Shown: positions 11,692 to 25,329 of the stretch, piece by piece
Layout: each line of letters begins with the position of its first letter
Numbering within the stretch: the first letter of the stretch is position 1
From: Erigeron canadensis
Lineage: Eukaryota; Streptophyta; Magnoliopsida; Asterales; Asteraceae
Reading direction: 5' to 3'
Assembly (NCBI RefSeq): GCF_010389155.1
Contig: NC_057769.1
Span: 3,162,001 to 3,226,000 of the forward strand
DNA length: 64,000 bases
Made by a program: the position numbers and the translations under genes
The notes under the pieces: model-generated
Database searches by the model: none
Told to the model about the DNA's origin: nothing
The model's input: the letters and a program-made list of their open reading frames with translations, nothing else

Positions 11692-12144
11692 ATGATGATC
11701 AAGAGAGGTTGGGAAGACGATAAGGAGATCGAGCATTTGGCAATGGATAACTGCTTGATGCTTCAGACTCCCACGGATCAATCAAGTGCAACATCCACGA
11801 TGGGCCGAACGTTTCATTGTAAGTCATGCAACAAGGGGTTTAAGTCATTTCAAGCTTTGGGTGGCCACCGTGCTAGCAGCCACAAGCGGTTCAAATTGTT
11901 GGACCAACAACCAAAGGCCGAGTTGCCACCAAAGGCTAAAACGTACGAGTGCTCAGTTTGTGGACTTGAGTTTGAACTTGGTCAGGCGCTAGGTGGTCAT
12001 ATGAGGCGACATCGTGACATAGTGGTGGGGAGAGAGCTTTTACCAATGGCGTCTAGCTCGACGGGTTTGGGTTTAGATTTGGATTTAAATTTGACACCGT
12101 ATGAGAATGATCTGAAGCTGTTAAACCGGCCGGTGGTGATTTGA
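11692..12144 (+). CDS. C2H2 zinc-finger transcriptional repressor with EAR motif, paralogue of the gene at 5482
   Basis: An intronless 150-residue protein. I start at the first ATG (11692); the open frame runs two codons further up but only via TTG. The order matches the paralogue: RGWEDDKE and an L-box-like leucine segment (EIEHLAMDNCLML); finger 1, [20 protein letters not shown] then SH; finger 2, [20 protein letters not shown] then H; and the C-terminal EAR motif [13 protein letters not shown]. Finger 1 has one extra serine, so its zinc histidines are four residues apart (H-X4-H) rather than three. C2H2 fingers tolerate this, but it may alter DNA contact. It is likely a nuclear, TOPLESS-recruiting repressor. 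Same orientation, similar ends and a shared promoter motif argue for a local duplication. Confidence 0.92.
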   Translation: MMIKRGWEDDKEIEHLAMDNCLMLQTPTDQSSATSTMGRTFHCKSCNKGFKSFQALGGHRASSHKRFKLLDQQPKAELPPKAKTYECSVCGLEFELGQALGGHMRRHRDIVVGRELLPMASSSTGLGLDLDLNLTPYENDLKLLNRPVVI

Positions 12145-12284
12145 AACTCAATTAACTAGTTATTAGTTACTACCATCATTTAAAATAATATGCTAATTTA
12201 AAGTTATAAGGATGTCCATTCAGAAGTCAAAAGTTTATATTTCTAGGCTAGGATCACAATACTCGATTAAACTAAATCCTATCT

Positions 12285-12704
12285 AGGGAGTTTTTCTTGT
12301 GTCTTGGGTCACTTCTTTCATTTAATTTCCGAATTTGCTTGCGACAAGTCCTAGCATTAGTATGAGTTTGTTGACCTCGTAAGGGTAATCCATCTTGATG
12401 ACGAATTCCATGATATGATAACAAGATATAGAAATTAATCGTGCGATGTCTACTCGTTCTCCCCTCTTCAATTCCCAATGAACAACATGATCTTGACCTA
12501 TCATTTGTTCAATTTGGTCGATCTGATACTGTAATTGGCATGAGTTTTTTTACTCTTTTCATAATCATCGCAATTAATGTTTCATGATGAGTCTAGATAT
12601 GTTGTACTAGTTTATATCTAGATTATTGCTATAATTGTATCTTTTGACAACTAGCACCTTACTAGTTGTTTTTATTAATAAAACTTTTTGCCGTTCTAAA
12701 AAAA
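12285..12704 (+). mobile_element. 5'-truncated LINE 3' end
   Basis: The unit ends in ACTAGCACCTTACTAGTTG, then TTTTTGCCGTTC and an A-run. The same 3' signature appears in reverse complement in the LINE at 20637-21606. Flanks match as a target duplication: AAACTAAATCCTATCT (12269-12284) and, one base shorter, AAACTAAATCCATCT (about 12703-12717). No reverse-transcriptase motif remains in this 420-bp piece. Confidence 0.55.
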
Positions 12705-12717
12705 ACTAAATCCATCT

Positions 12718-14084
12718 AATTTACATACTAAGAATCACAATTCAAGTACGAAACAGTGGATAACAATAAGGACAAAGGTCTTAATAAGATCATATTAGAT
12801 ATTTACACTAAACCGTCAAATGTATGGTTTAATCTGGTGTGATATTTTATCTAACCAAATAATCCAAAACAAGTTAGTGTAACTTTTGGAGTAACATTAC
12901 ATCACATAAAACCAACTATTTTTAAGTTTTATTTTAACCATAAGTCATTTAATGAATGATGATGAATAAGTTTTATTTTAACCATAAGTCATTTAATGAA
13001 TGATGATGAATGAGGTCTACTTTAATATGGTAGTCTTTTTAACAACTTTGTATCCGGAGTCCGGACTAACCAGAAATCCCAATGAACATTTTCAAACATT
13101 TTTACTAACCATCCGAAGATGTTTACAAAACAAAGACCTCGTAACATTTTACCTTGGTGGTCAAATGGGAATGTTGTAATTTCAGTGATTATAGATTAAA
13201 CTTGTGGCATTGGTTGTAAGTTTTCAATTTGATTATCATTGTAATGATAGTAGCTTATGTATAATAATTTCTCGTATCAGATCTTTCAAAATGAACAATA
13301 AATCGTCTCTCATTTGATCATTGATACCTGATGTAGGCTTAGATCTTCTTTGATTATTCACTTCGTTTTATTTTTGTATTGATCATTGATTTTATAGTTT
13401 TCTTCATCACATTTGCAATGCTTGGTTCACCCTCTTGGATACCTTCACTTGTATTCCTGTCTTTGGGCTGGGTTTCGATTAATATTTAGACTACTTTAAC
13501 CCCTAGATATAAAATTTAACCCAGATACTTCATTCAATTGCTAACTTACCAATTCGATTATATTGCATCTTACCCGAGAGCATGGTTAACCATTTACCTA
13601 TTTAATTTATATAGTCGATACGTTTTTTTATTATAATGTCACATACAGAAAGACTCCAATACAAAGGTTAAAATTTAACTCCATGCACAAGGTTGTTTGA
13701 GTCTTTCAGAGAACGAGATCATTACGTAGAATGTGACACTTCATATGGGTAACATCACTACCATAACTCAGAATAAAACATATGAAACATTTTCCCAAAA
13801 TAGGATGAGGGGGCTGTAATAGTTGCAGGTTTATTTTTCACATGTTCTAGCAGGTTTGGATGTATGTTGCACAAATCTAAGACGATACTTATCACCTAGT
13901 AACCCAACCTAATAGTGAAACACAAAGATTGTGAAGCAAAATATAAGTATCCTGCAAGAAGATGGAATCCAGTAATTGAAACCTATGTTTATCACACACT
14001 AACACAAAATGTTTAGAAAGAATAGCAGATAAGTAGAAAATTACAAAAGACCCCCAATATATCATGTTGTCGTCACAGTTAATT
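12718..14084. other. Intergenic between the zinc-finger gene and RABE1, with a 44-bp tandem duplication
   Basis: A 44-bp unit beginning TAAGTTTTATTTTAACCATA is present twice in tandem (12923-12966 and 12967-13010) with no visible difference, so it arose recently. The rest is AT-rich with no gene. The last few hundred bases probably include the 3' UTR of the minus-strand RABE1 gene. Confidence 0.5.
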
Positions 14085-17000
14085 TTAAGAACCACAGCAA
14101 GCAGATTTCTGTGCAGCTTGACTACTCCCAGCTCCCCCGTCTGCTTGGCTGATCTTAATTGTCGTTGGCTACAGTGGAAAATACAACCATAACATTGTCA
14201 TTTTGTGATTCCAATACATCATCATCTTTCTAGATTTGATAATATTCTCGGTTCTAGTATAACTAGAGGCCACACGACGGGCAGGTCAGACAGAATGGAT
14301 AAAGGATCAAAAATCAATTGGGTCTAGACACGTGCTTTTTGGTATGGTTTAGAGTCCCATACCACTTTGTGTCCAAAATTCTTGAAACTTTTTACAACTA
14401 AATTATGTGTCATATAATTATGAAAGCTATATAATTTTTATAAAAACCGAATATTTTCTCAAACAGAAAATGATTAAAGAAGATTTATACACAAAAATAC
14501 AACTTGGGCAGCTATAGCATTGGCCATTTATAGATAGATACATAACCCAAGTCATTTGATTTTGCAAAGTAAATTTGGGTCTGACTTTGCCCCCTTTAAC
14601 TAATAAATATATTAATGAAATTAACTTACCTCAGCCTTTGTATCGGTGTCAGAAAGCCTTTGCTTGATATCCTTCGCAATAGAAAAGAAAACTTGCTCCA
14701 CATTTAGATTTGTTTTGGCACTCTGAATAAAACACAATACAGGAATTATTTAATAGGGTAAGAGGATACATATAATTTAGTTTGTTTTTCTTCATCTTAA
14801 ACAAGTCATAAGAAGCTTAAAGAACAAGCACATCAATGGTTTACTTACGGTTTCAAAGAACTTAATACCATACTCATCAGCTAGTGCTTGGCCTTTTGCG
14901 GTAGGTACCGCCTGTCAAGAAAAGATTGTTGCCGTGAGTCACATTTTTCATTTTCTTAACTTCAGAGACTCACCATAAATTTCTTAGAGACTATAAAGGA
15001 TACCCTTTTGCTTTCATCCATATCAGCTTTGTTTCCGACCAAGATCTTGTTAACATTGTCTGAGGCATGTTGTTCAATGTTGCGAATCCAATTTCTTATG
15101 TCTGGCAAAGGAAATGGAGAACAATAATCAATTAACTAGTTAACATAAAGCAGAAAAATAATGAAATTAAGGGTAGAAGGTGACAAAAGTGGAGGGAAGA
15201 AAACCTTACTATTGAATGATGACTCATCTGTAACATCATACACCAACAATATACCCATGGCTCCTCTGTAGTAAGCTAAAATTTTGAAGGAAAAGTGTGT
15301 AAATTACAAAGCTCAAAAGCATTATCAACACATACAAAATCTCCTAAGTATAAAATAAAGCAGTTCTCAGAAGTATAGCGCTTTCCTGTTCTGAATCCTG
15401 GATCCAGTCGCCACAGAAGTTATAATCACATATAAGATCTCGTAAACATAATATAATGCAGTTCTCAGAAGTATTACGCTTCTTTTCTGTCCTTAACCTT
15501 GAATCCAGTCATCAGAGGTCAAACCTATAGACACTAGTATAATCTAGTAGAGGTGGCACATTTGATTCATTTACTTATGAATACGTCGACTCGGGTGTGT
15601 TTTATCTCTCCGGGTCAAACTAAATAATAGTTTAAATGAAAGCAGACAAGTCTTTAAGAGTGAACTTTACTATATATGCATAAAATCTCTTTTAATGATA
15701 TATTCACTAAAATAGATTTTAACTGAAATGGTGTAACCTTATAGCTATAGCTGCCATAACAATCATCTACTGGAAAAGGGTTGGAGAATACGTGTTTTTG
15801 GTCAACTCAACCCTACGCATAGAAAAAATAATCCATCTGATTTAAAAAGGTATTGACCCGACTACCCGAGCATTTTGGCACCTATGTAATCCAGGAATGT
15901 AATCTTGACAACTGAATGTATGTCATATGCCAAGCCACATCAACATGATCGACATAAATAGAAATAAAGTTATAAAACATACCAGTTGTAATTGTCCGGA
16001 ACCGTTCCTGACCAGCAGTGTCCCAAATTTGGAGCTTGATCCGCTTTCCATCAAGCTCAATAGTTCTTATCTTAAAATCGATACTGCAATTCAAAAGAAT
16101 TGTCTTCAAAGTGTCAAAATTATTCGTCAAAAAAAAAAAAGTCAATTGCTAGTTGAGAAATAATTAGATCAACTCACCCGATGGTGGTGATAAAACTAGT
16201 AGTGAAAGAGCCATCAGAAAAACGCAAAAGAAGGCAACTCTTTCCCACACCTTTGAGCAAAGCAAAATACGGCAAATGATTAATTTGTATGCAAAGTTAA
16301 ACATAAACTATATTCTATCGATTTATCATACCATAGAAAAAGCATCCACGACAACCCAACATATATGTGAAATAAATGTGTATGTGTAATGTGTATGACA
16401 AGAAGTTGCAACAGAGTCAATGCTTAACTGTAGTTCTAGTGTTCTAATAATAATTGTGTCGTGGTATGCATCTACTAGAATTTAATGTAAAACATGCGAT
16501 GTATGTTAAACGCTATTAGAAGAGTAGATTCATACATTGGTATGTAATGATGCATATCAATCTGCATTATTAATGTTGGTTGATGACGATTGTTGTCGTA
16601 CACTTTTTGTTGTTTGACACATCTAATATGAGACAAGCATCTATCATTCGTGCACCTAAATGAACTTGAAAATTATTTGTAACATTCCTAATAAAGACAA
16701 ACTTCGTCCAAGCTGTTTCAATATAGAACAACCAACGAAACTTGCTCCAATTTCCAAAATCAAACAACTATTTAAAAGGCATTGACATGGTTAGCAATGA
16801 ACTTGAATTGTGAATATTTGTGAGTTGAATAAATGAAGAATATGAAACGTGTCATCAACCCTATACCTCTATGGTGTTTAAACCATTCTTCAAAGGGATT
16901 AATATTTCAAAACGTAAACAACTTTATATGAATTGTCATCATATATATGGAACTTCAATCTTTGTGCATTGTATGTAACAAACTTTCAAATCCCGTGCAT

Positions 17001-18184
17001 TGTATGTATCCGAGTATATGTGGCAATCACATACGCTGCCACTTGTAAGTTTTTTATTGGTCGAATACATACAATGCACATGATTTGAAAGTTCATTACA
17101 TACAATGCATATGATCAAAGTTCGATACACACTATGACAATTCATGTAAAGTTGTATACATTTTGAAGTACTAATCCCTTCTTCAAATGAAAATAGCCTA
17201 GCTTTCATGAGTTCTAATCTCCAAAATACAAAAGCTTAAATAACATTATTCTAGTAAATACTCTAAAGGTAGTAGCATACATTATGATCATGTCATTTGC
17301 ATATAAACAAGAACATAATTATCCATGTCTTCTATTTTCCTCCGTTTCTCATGCCGTATCTATTAAACGTAACTATTACATTACGCAAATTTTACCAGAA
17401 GAAAAAGAAAAAACAAAAACACCACATAGTAACAAATATCTTTCACAAAAGAACCACAATATATACATACTTACATCTATGTACATATAAACTTGTATAT
17501 CTATACTATATATTATAAAGCAGATTCCTCCTGTCTAAAATTTTAAGTTTCAACATTTATTTCTCCAAAATGCCCCTTCTATCAATTCTATATCACCAAA
17601 TACCATTTCTCTCTCCTCAAATCTCAATCAATTATCTTTTTTCTCTCTCCTTCATAAATCATTTACCCCTCCAATTCATTCAAAATCTTTTATCTCACAA
17701 AACGTACAACAATAAATTATAAAAATTATATGGGTGTTCTTAAAATTTCATGCTCTTTCATTAGAGATGTCATTCGATATACTTTCAACGAATTTTTAAA
17801 TCCGAGGGCGGAACCCATACGGTTAAGGCCTTTGGCTATCACACTTTATGACCTATCATCCCACCATCTCACCGCCGCAACGCGCGGGTACTTACTCTCG
17901 TAAAATAATAATACATCTAAAAATTCACTTTTTAACTTCAAACAAACACATTTATCAATATTTCATCATCCAAAATCCACAAATACGTCCGATTCAGAAA
18001 TAAAACCACCAAATTAACCTAGATCCGTACATAAACAGACTCTATCAAAAAAATTAATAAAAAGTCATTATAATAATAATTAAAAAAAAAAGTAAATAAT
18101 AAATAAGTTACCGCTATCGCCGATCAAAAGAAGCTTAATCAGGTAATCATAATCTGCTCTTGCCCTAGCCGGTGGAGCAGCCAT
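14085..18184 (-). CDS. RABE1: Rab GTPase of the RABE1 (Rab8-like) class
   Basis: Eight exons on the minus strand: 18184-18112, 16250-16178, 16083-15983, 15275-15210, 15101-15004, 14911-14849, 14722-14630, 14168-14085. All junctions are GT-AG and in phase, giving 216 residues, the usual RABE1 length. It starts [20 protein letters not shown]. Visible motifs are the P-loop GDSGVGKS (22-29), the effector region TTIGIDFKIRT, the switch II motif WDTAGQERF, the guanine-binding NKAD and ETSAK, and the C-terminal CCGS for geranylgeranylation. Plant RABE proteins act in Golgi-to-plasma-membrane secretion. Nothing is broken. Intron 1 (1.86 kb) hosts a Mutator-type MITE (16895-17178) and a Helitron-like element (17500-17900). 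A TA microsatellite (about 18194-18212) lies in the 5' leader or promoter. Confidence 0.96.
16895..17178. mobile_element. Mutator-type MITE, family A copy 2 (in RABE1 intron 1)
   Basis: A 284-bp unit with termini GGGATTAAT and ACTAATCCC. It is flanked by the perfect 9-bp duplication TTCTTCAAA (16886-16894 and 17179-17187). It is homologous to 7257-7547. The interior is partly palindromic, with GTGCATTGTATGTA words facing TACATACAATGCAC words. The preserved target duplication suggests it is younger than copy 1. Confidence 0.75.
17500..17900 (+). mobile_element. Helitron-like element (in RABE1 intron 1)
   Basis: The 5' end TCTATACTATATATTATAAA is preceded by A. The 3' end has the hairpin CCGC-AACGC-GCGG, then about 16 bases, then CTCG followed by T. 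Plant Helitrons start with TC, end with CTRR after a GC hairpin, and insert between A and T. The terminal CTCG is one base off CTRR. A second element with the same start and hairpin style lies at 60205-60570. There is no Rep/helicase, so it is non-autonomous. Confidence 0.55.
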
Positions 18185-20621
18185 TATATAAGCGTATATA
18201 TATATATATATAGACACACACAGACACACTTCACAGTTATACCTGAAGAAAGAAAAAAAATCAAAACTAAAAAAAAAGAACAATTAACTAATTTTAATTT
18301 AATTAACATTTATAATTTAAATACAAACCAGATCAGATATGAGCAACGGATCTGCTAATATGCGCCAGCTTCCTCCGTTCTTCTTCTTCTTTCTACAATA
18401 TGTGTTGATGAATTAATTTAAAATTTGTTTGTGAACGGTGCGCAGGTTAAGAGTTTCGGAGGCAAAAGTGGCGTAAGTTAACAAAAATTAATTAGGGAGG
18501 GAGATGATAGAAGAATGTTTGGTGATGGTGGACAAAAATATGCGTTTGTGTGTGATGATGGAAAAGGAAAATGGAGAGGGGAGTGTATGGTAACAACTTT
18601 GTGCCAGCGGTGCAGGCTGGATATATTGAGTTTACTTTCAGCTGGTGATTGTTGATTGGATAATTAACAATTTTATATAGATACCAACTTATGTTATTGA
18701 AATCAAATTTAGAATTTGATAATGTGACCACCCTAACTTTTATTAAGTTTCACTAAAATTGTGCTTTCACTTGTTTTATGCAAATTGGTGAATTTTAATT
18801 GGGTTTAATAATATGCAAAGTGGGTGATGATTAAAAAATGTATGGTATATAATTCTAGTAGAGGGATTGAATCATGTTGCATGTTGATTATTGCCGATAA
18901 ATAAATGGCGACTTTTTGCATGTCTGATTGTTGTCGATGTCTCATCCGATGACACCCTTTACCGTAAGTTTTGATTCATGTACTTGCATCTTAATTTAAA
19001 TTGACTAACATGTGCTAGTTATTTTAAAACATAAGATCATTCTCATTAATGATGTAAATATGAATTGACCGTTTTAAAAATAAATGAACATAATATTATA
19101 TTGAATTAGCGTTCTCTAAGCCATGATCGTTTGTTCAGGCAACCTTGGCTTTAACCTTATTTTGCCCATGTGTCTTTTTATGAGTGTTTGTTTGGTATAT
19201 TTTTTTAGTTAAAGTTAAGTGTAGGTTTGATTGTTAACGAGTGTAAAAAGGTTGAAATGTTGAATTAAGTTAGATTTATTTAGGTGAAAAAGAGAAATAA
19301 ATTTTTCATGTTTTGGTTGATATAGATTGTGGACATGAATGGTGTAAGTCCATTGATAAGGTTTTTGACTTAGTAAGGGTCCATTTGAGTTCAAACATCG
19401 TTTCTCATATATATGGAATGGATTAAAAGGGATCGATGTTTTCGAAATTTTTAAGTTTCATCTCAGGTTTATGATATAGAATTAGGGAAAATGATCCGTA
19501 TTCCAGACTTTACATAAGCTTAGGTACTGATACATTAAAAAAAGTTACAGATTAAATCTTTGAATTTAATAAACATACATAACCTCCCTTTCTGAATTTT
19601 TACATAAAACCCTACTGAATTTTACATAAGCCTCCATGTTTTACCTAAGATAGGTATTACATGTTTTACATAATCTTTTCTCATAAAATTATGGTTAAAA
19701 TAATATACCGTTAATGAAATAGAAAAAAACCAACGACATCGATACACAATGATTTGCTATACAACTGTCAAGTTACCTGTTCGACAAGGTAGAATATAAC
19801 GAGAAACAGCTAATCATTCATAGCCAACGGTGCAAACTTACGATACTGGACATGTGGCAATGATCCTTTAATCATCTAAGTATCTAACTACATCTATCTA
19901 TCTAATCATGGTTGGTGGAAATAATAGACAGTGTGGTGGCTGATCAAACCTTTCATGTTTGTTAACTAGTGTTTCCAGGCCCACTTCTTCTTTGGAATTT
20001 TTGTTACGGTATAAAAGAGTACTAATGTTCAAATCATCGATTATTACTAACTAATTAAGTGTAAAATGTTACTGATATCATTGAGCTAATTGAAGGCCTA
20101 TTCGTGGTTTTAAACCACGTTTATACTTTATTCTTCTTCTTTTGTCCAAAAAATTAAAAAAATATATACATCGTATTTCTCTTAGTGAAGCATACGATTT
20201 GAGATTTGAGAGATAGTATGTTCATATGACTAATAATGGAACCAAGTATATACTTCTTTCGATATGTATATAATAGTTTAGTAGTGTAGTCCAATGGATT
20301 TGGTGCGTATGTGTTTTGCATATAATGTTTGTGTTAAGAAAGATAAAAAGAGGAAAAATAGTAAGTAACAAAGATACTCATGGGCAACAAGGGTGTGATT
20401 ATCTCGATGATCAAGTGGTTTTTCAAGGATATCGATCTTCAAAGTTTATGAGTAGTGGCAACTTCAAAAGAAAGATCGAGGGACATTCTACACTTGAATA
20501 GTGCGAGTCCAATATGATTTACAACGAGATTGGGCGTATAACTTAATATATACAATGTGTCAGTTTAAAACTAAGAATCAGTTGTAGATGGACGTGCTAG
20601 CATCTTACGCCTCAAAATCCA
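18185..20621. other. Intergenic and RABE1 upstream region
   Basis: The first few hundred bases should hold the RABE1 promoter and leader (TA repeat, CT-rich words). The rest is AT-rich without a gene. Repeated TTACATAA-type words occur at 19500-19680, but no bounded element was found. Confidence 0.45.
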
Positions 20622-20909
20622 TTGACGTTTCCTTTTCTTTTTTTCTTTTTTTTTTTCCAAACGGCGGGATTATTATTAAAAAAAACAAGACCAACTAGCA
20701 AGGTGCTAGTGGTCAAGACACAAAGATACAAAACTAAAATATTCAAAAATACATCTAGACTCATCCCAAAATCTAAGTTGTTAGGGAAACATGAGATCAG
20801 CAACTGGAAATACAAGCAAAACAACTCAAATCGACAAACCAAGTAACACTATAAGACTAGCGTCCAGTTTTTAAGCCACTCATCCCAACCAATGATGATC
20901 TTCGCTCGT

Positions 20910-21526
20910 CTATTTCAGAACCAAAGACAAGTTAATAATGGAGTCAATCAGCACGTTATCCCTTTTCTTAGAAGGGTTGAAAATGACGTCATTTTGAAAC
21001 TTCCATAGCTCCCACCAACTTGTAAAAATAATAGTCGGCACCATGTCTTTAATCACCTTTTTTCTGGTCATGTTATCCACATATATGAGGAGGTCGACAG
21101 ATTCAAGGTGAGTGGAGAGGTCCATTTCCAGCCACTTACAAATGGATTTCCAAACCTGTTTAGCAATGTAACAATCCAACAAGACATGAAAGGTAGTTCG
21201 ATGTCATTTCCATAGCTTGGACAACGCAGTGAATTATGAGAAACTCCCCTAAACCAAAGATTGAATCGTGTATGATTACAATCCTTAACCATTCTCCACA
21301 CATGGATATTAAATTTCCTTGGGACAACTTTATTCCAACGAGTGGTCCATTTCCAACCACTTACAAATGGATTTCCAAACCTGTTTAGCAATGTAACAAT
21401 CCAACAAGACATGAAGGGTAGTTCGATGTCATTTCCATAGCTTGGACAACGCAGTGAATTATGAGAAACTCCCCTAAACCAAAGATTGAATCGTGTATGA
21501 ATACAATCCTTAACCACTCTCCACAC
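20910..21526 (-). pseudogene. LINE reverse-transcriptase C-terminal (zf-RVT) remnant
   Basis: Two overlapping minus-strand frames (21526-21068 and 21182-20910) read as plant LINE zf-RVT sequence, with motif words SLRCPSYGND, CWIVTLLNRFG, VWKSICKWL and SWWELWKFQNDVIF. The duplication means the FNLWFRGVSHNSLRCPSYGN segment is encoded twice in the longer frame. No polymerase or endonuclease domain is present. Confidence 0.7.
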
Positions 21527-21570
21527 ATGGATATTAAATTTCCTTGGGACAACTTTATTCCAACGAGTGG
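21121..21570. repeat. 225-bp tandem duplication inside the LINE
   Basis: Copy 1 is 21121-21345 and copy 2 is 21346-21570. Both run from TCCATTTCCA to CCAACGAGTGG and differ at only a few positions (for example AAGGTAG/AGGGTAG and TGATTACAA/TGAATACAA). The near identity indicates duplication after or during insertion. Confidence 0.85.
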
Positions 21571-21621
21571 CTAGATAGTGTGAAGGTAAAGATATACTAA
21601 CTTCCCTTGACGTTTCCTTTT

Positions 21622-22172
21622 TTGGGCACCTTAGTTGTGTGGTAAATTATTGATGGGTTTGGTTGTATCCTTTTAATGCACTTGGACCTCTTTATAGATA
21701 TCGTTACCTTCAGGCCTCAATATATATCGTTACCAGTAGGAAACCAGAAAGCACTCATGAACTGAGCCTTATGGATAGATAAAATCGTCATGCAAATTCT
21801 GTTTTTTTGATAAAAGTCAAGACTTCTTACTTTTTGTAATCCAAATACAAACAAGGACTTGTCAGCCAAAACGTTTAACACCGAAAAAGTATTAAAAATT
21901 AAAAGTTACATTACAACATTTAATCTCTTTTTTTTAAGAACAAAAGGGTCGGATCACGGGTATCCGGAATACATTACAACATTTAATCTATCTGATCAAT
22001 TTGACCCGTTCCACTTTAGCTAAATACTTTTTTGGTCATGAAAACATGAACACGACCCAAATCAGCTCATCTAAACTAAATAAATCAAAACTAAAAATTA
22101 CTTTATTTGGATTTTGGAGGGCTGTGTTCTGATAGCTGAATGGCTAATAATCCAAAATATGCAATGTAAAAA
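21622..22172. other. Intergenic, nothing recognised
   Basis: AT-rich DNA between the LINE and the hAT element. Open frames are short and without family resemblance. No RNA gene or repeat border was seen. Confidence 0.45.
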
Positions 22173-22180
22173 CTAAGAAG

Positions 22181-22830
22181 TAGGGGTGAGTATGGATCAG
22201 TTTGGTTCGGTTTTTCCTTAAAACCGAAACCAAAACCGATCCATTCGGTTTTTAGAAAACCAAAATCATTGGATTCGGTTTTTGTTCGGTTCGGTTTCTC
22301 GGTTTTCCGGTTCGGTTTGGATCAGTTTCGGTTTTTTTAATAAATTTTGTTTTTCAAGTTTTTTTAAAATATTATGTTATAAATTTAACTTTCAATTGTT
22401 AAGAAAAAAATATGATATAAAAATTCAAATACAGAGAAGTTTTTTATTAAATAATTATATTTTTTAGATGTTAAAATTTGTATAACTTTTATAAAACGAA
22501 TTGTTTTACTGCACATTTTTATTAAAAATATACAATTTGTATTAATTTGTACAATAAAAAGATAAAAAGATTAAATTATTAACATATTTATAAATTATAA
22601 GTAATAAATATAAATGTAATATGATATAAAAATAAAACAAATTAAAATATATTTAGTTCGGTTCGGTTCGGTTTTGATCGGTTTTTTGGCATATGAAACC
22701 GAAAACCGAACCAATCCGTTCGGTTTTTAGAAAACGAAAACCAAACCAATGGATTTCATTCGGTTTTCGGTTTGGTTTTGTCGGTTTTTTTCGGTTTTTG
22801 GTTTTCCGGTTCGGTTTTTGCTCACCCCTA
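22181..22830. mobile_element. Non-autonomous hAT element, CGGTT-rich
   Basis: A 650-bp element with perfect 10-bp terminal inverted repeats TAGGGGTGAG...CTCACCCCTA, typical hAT ends. It is flanked by the 8-bp duplication CTAAGAAG/GTAAGAAG (one mismatch). Both arms are packed with CGGTTCGGTTT words and their complements (AACCGAACC), so the ends can fold back on each other. The centre is AT-rich. No transposase is present. Confidence 0.75.
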
Positions 22831-23037
22831 GTAAGAAGGGTGCATTTGTAACTGCAGATAGCCTCGTAATATAAAATCTTATAGCAGAAATTCATAAAAG
22901 ATCATCCTGAAATGAAACAGGTCACCAAACGAAACAAAAACCAGGTGGCAGGTGCCTTCACAAAATTCGATATAATAATACAAAAGACTTAAACCCAAAA
23001 TGCGTACACCTAAGACAGTCATAAAGTATCATGCTTT

Positions 23038-25320
<2,283 letters not shown>

Positions 25321-25329
25321 TCATTACAA

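Larger units (their letters stand above)
20637..21606 (-). mobile_element. 5'-truncated L1-type LINE with internal tandem duplication
   Basis: The insert is bounded by the perfect 15-bp duplication TTGACGTTTCCTTTT (20622-20636 and 21607-21621). Its 3' end on the minus strand is the A-rich tail opposite the T-run at 20637-20661. Minus-strand frames encode pieces of the zinc-binding domain at the C-terminus of LINE reverse transcriptases: LWFRGVSHNSLRCPSYGND, CWIVTLLNRFGNPFVSGWKW, CYIAKQVWKSICKWLEMD, then SWWELWKFQNDVIF. The frames are broken by stops and shifts. A 225-bp segment is tandemly duplicated inside. It is a dead copy. Confidence 0.8.
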
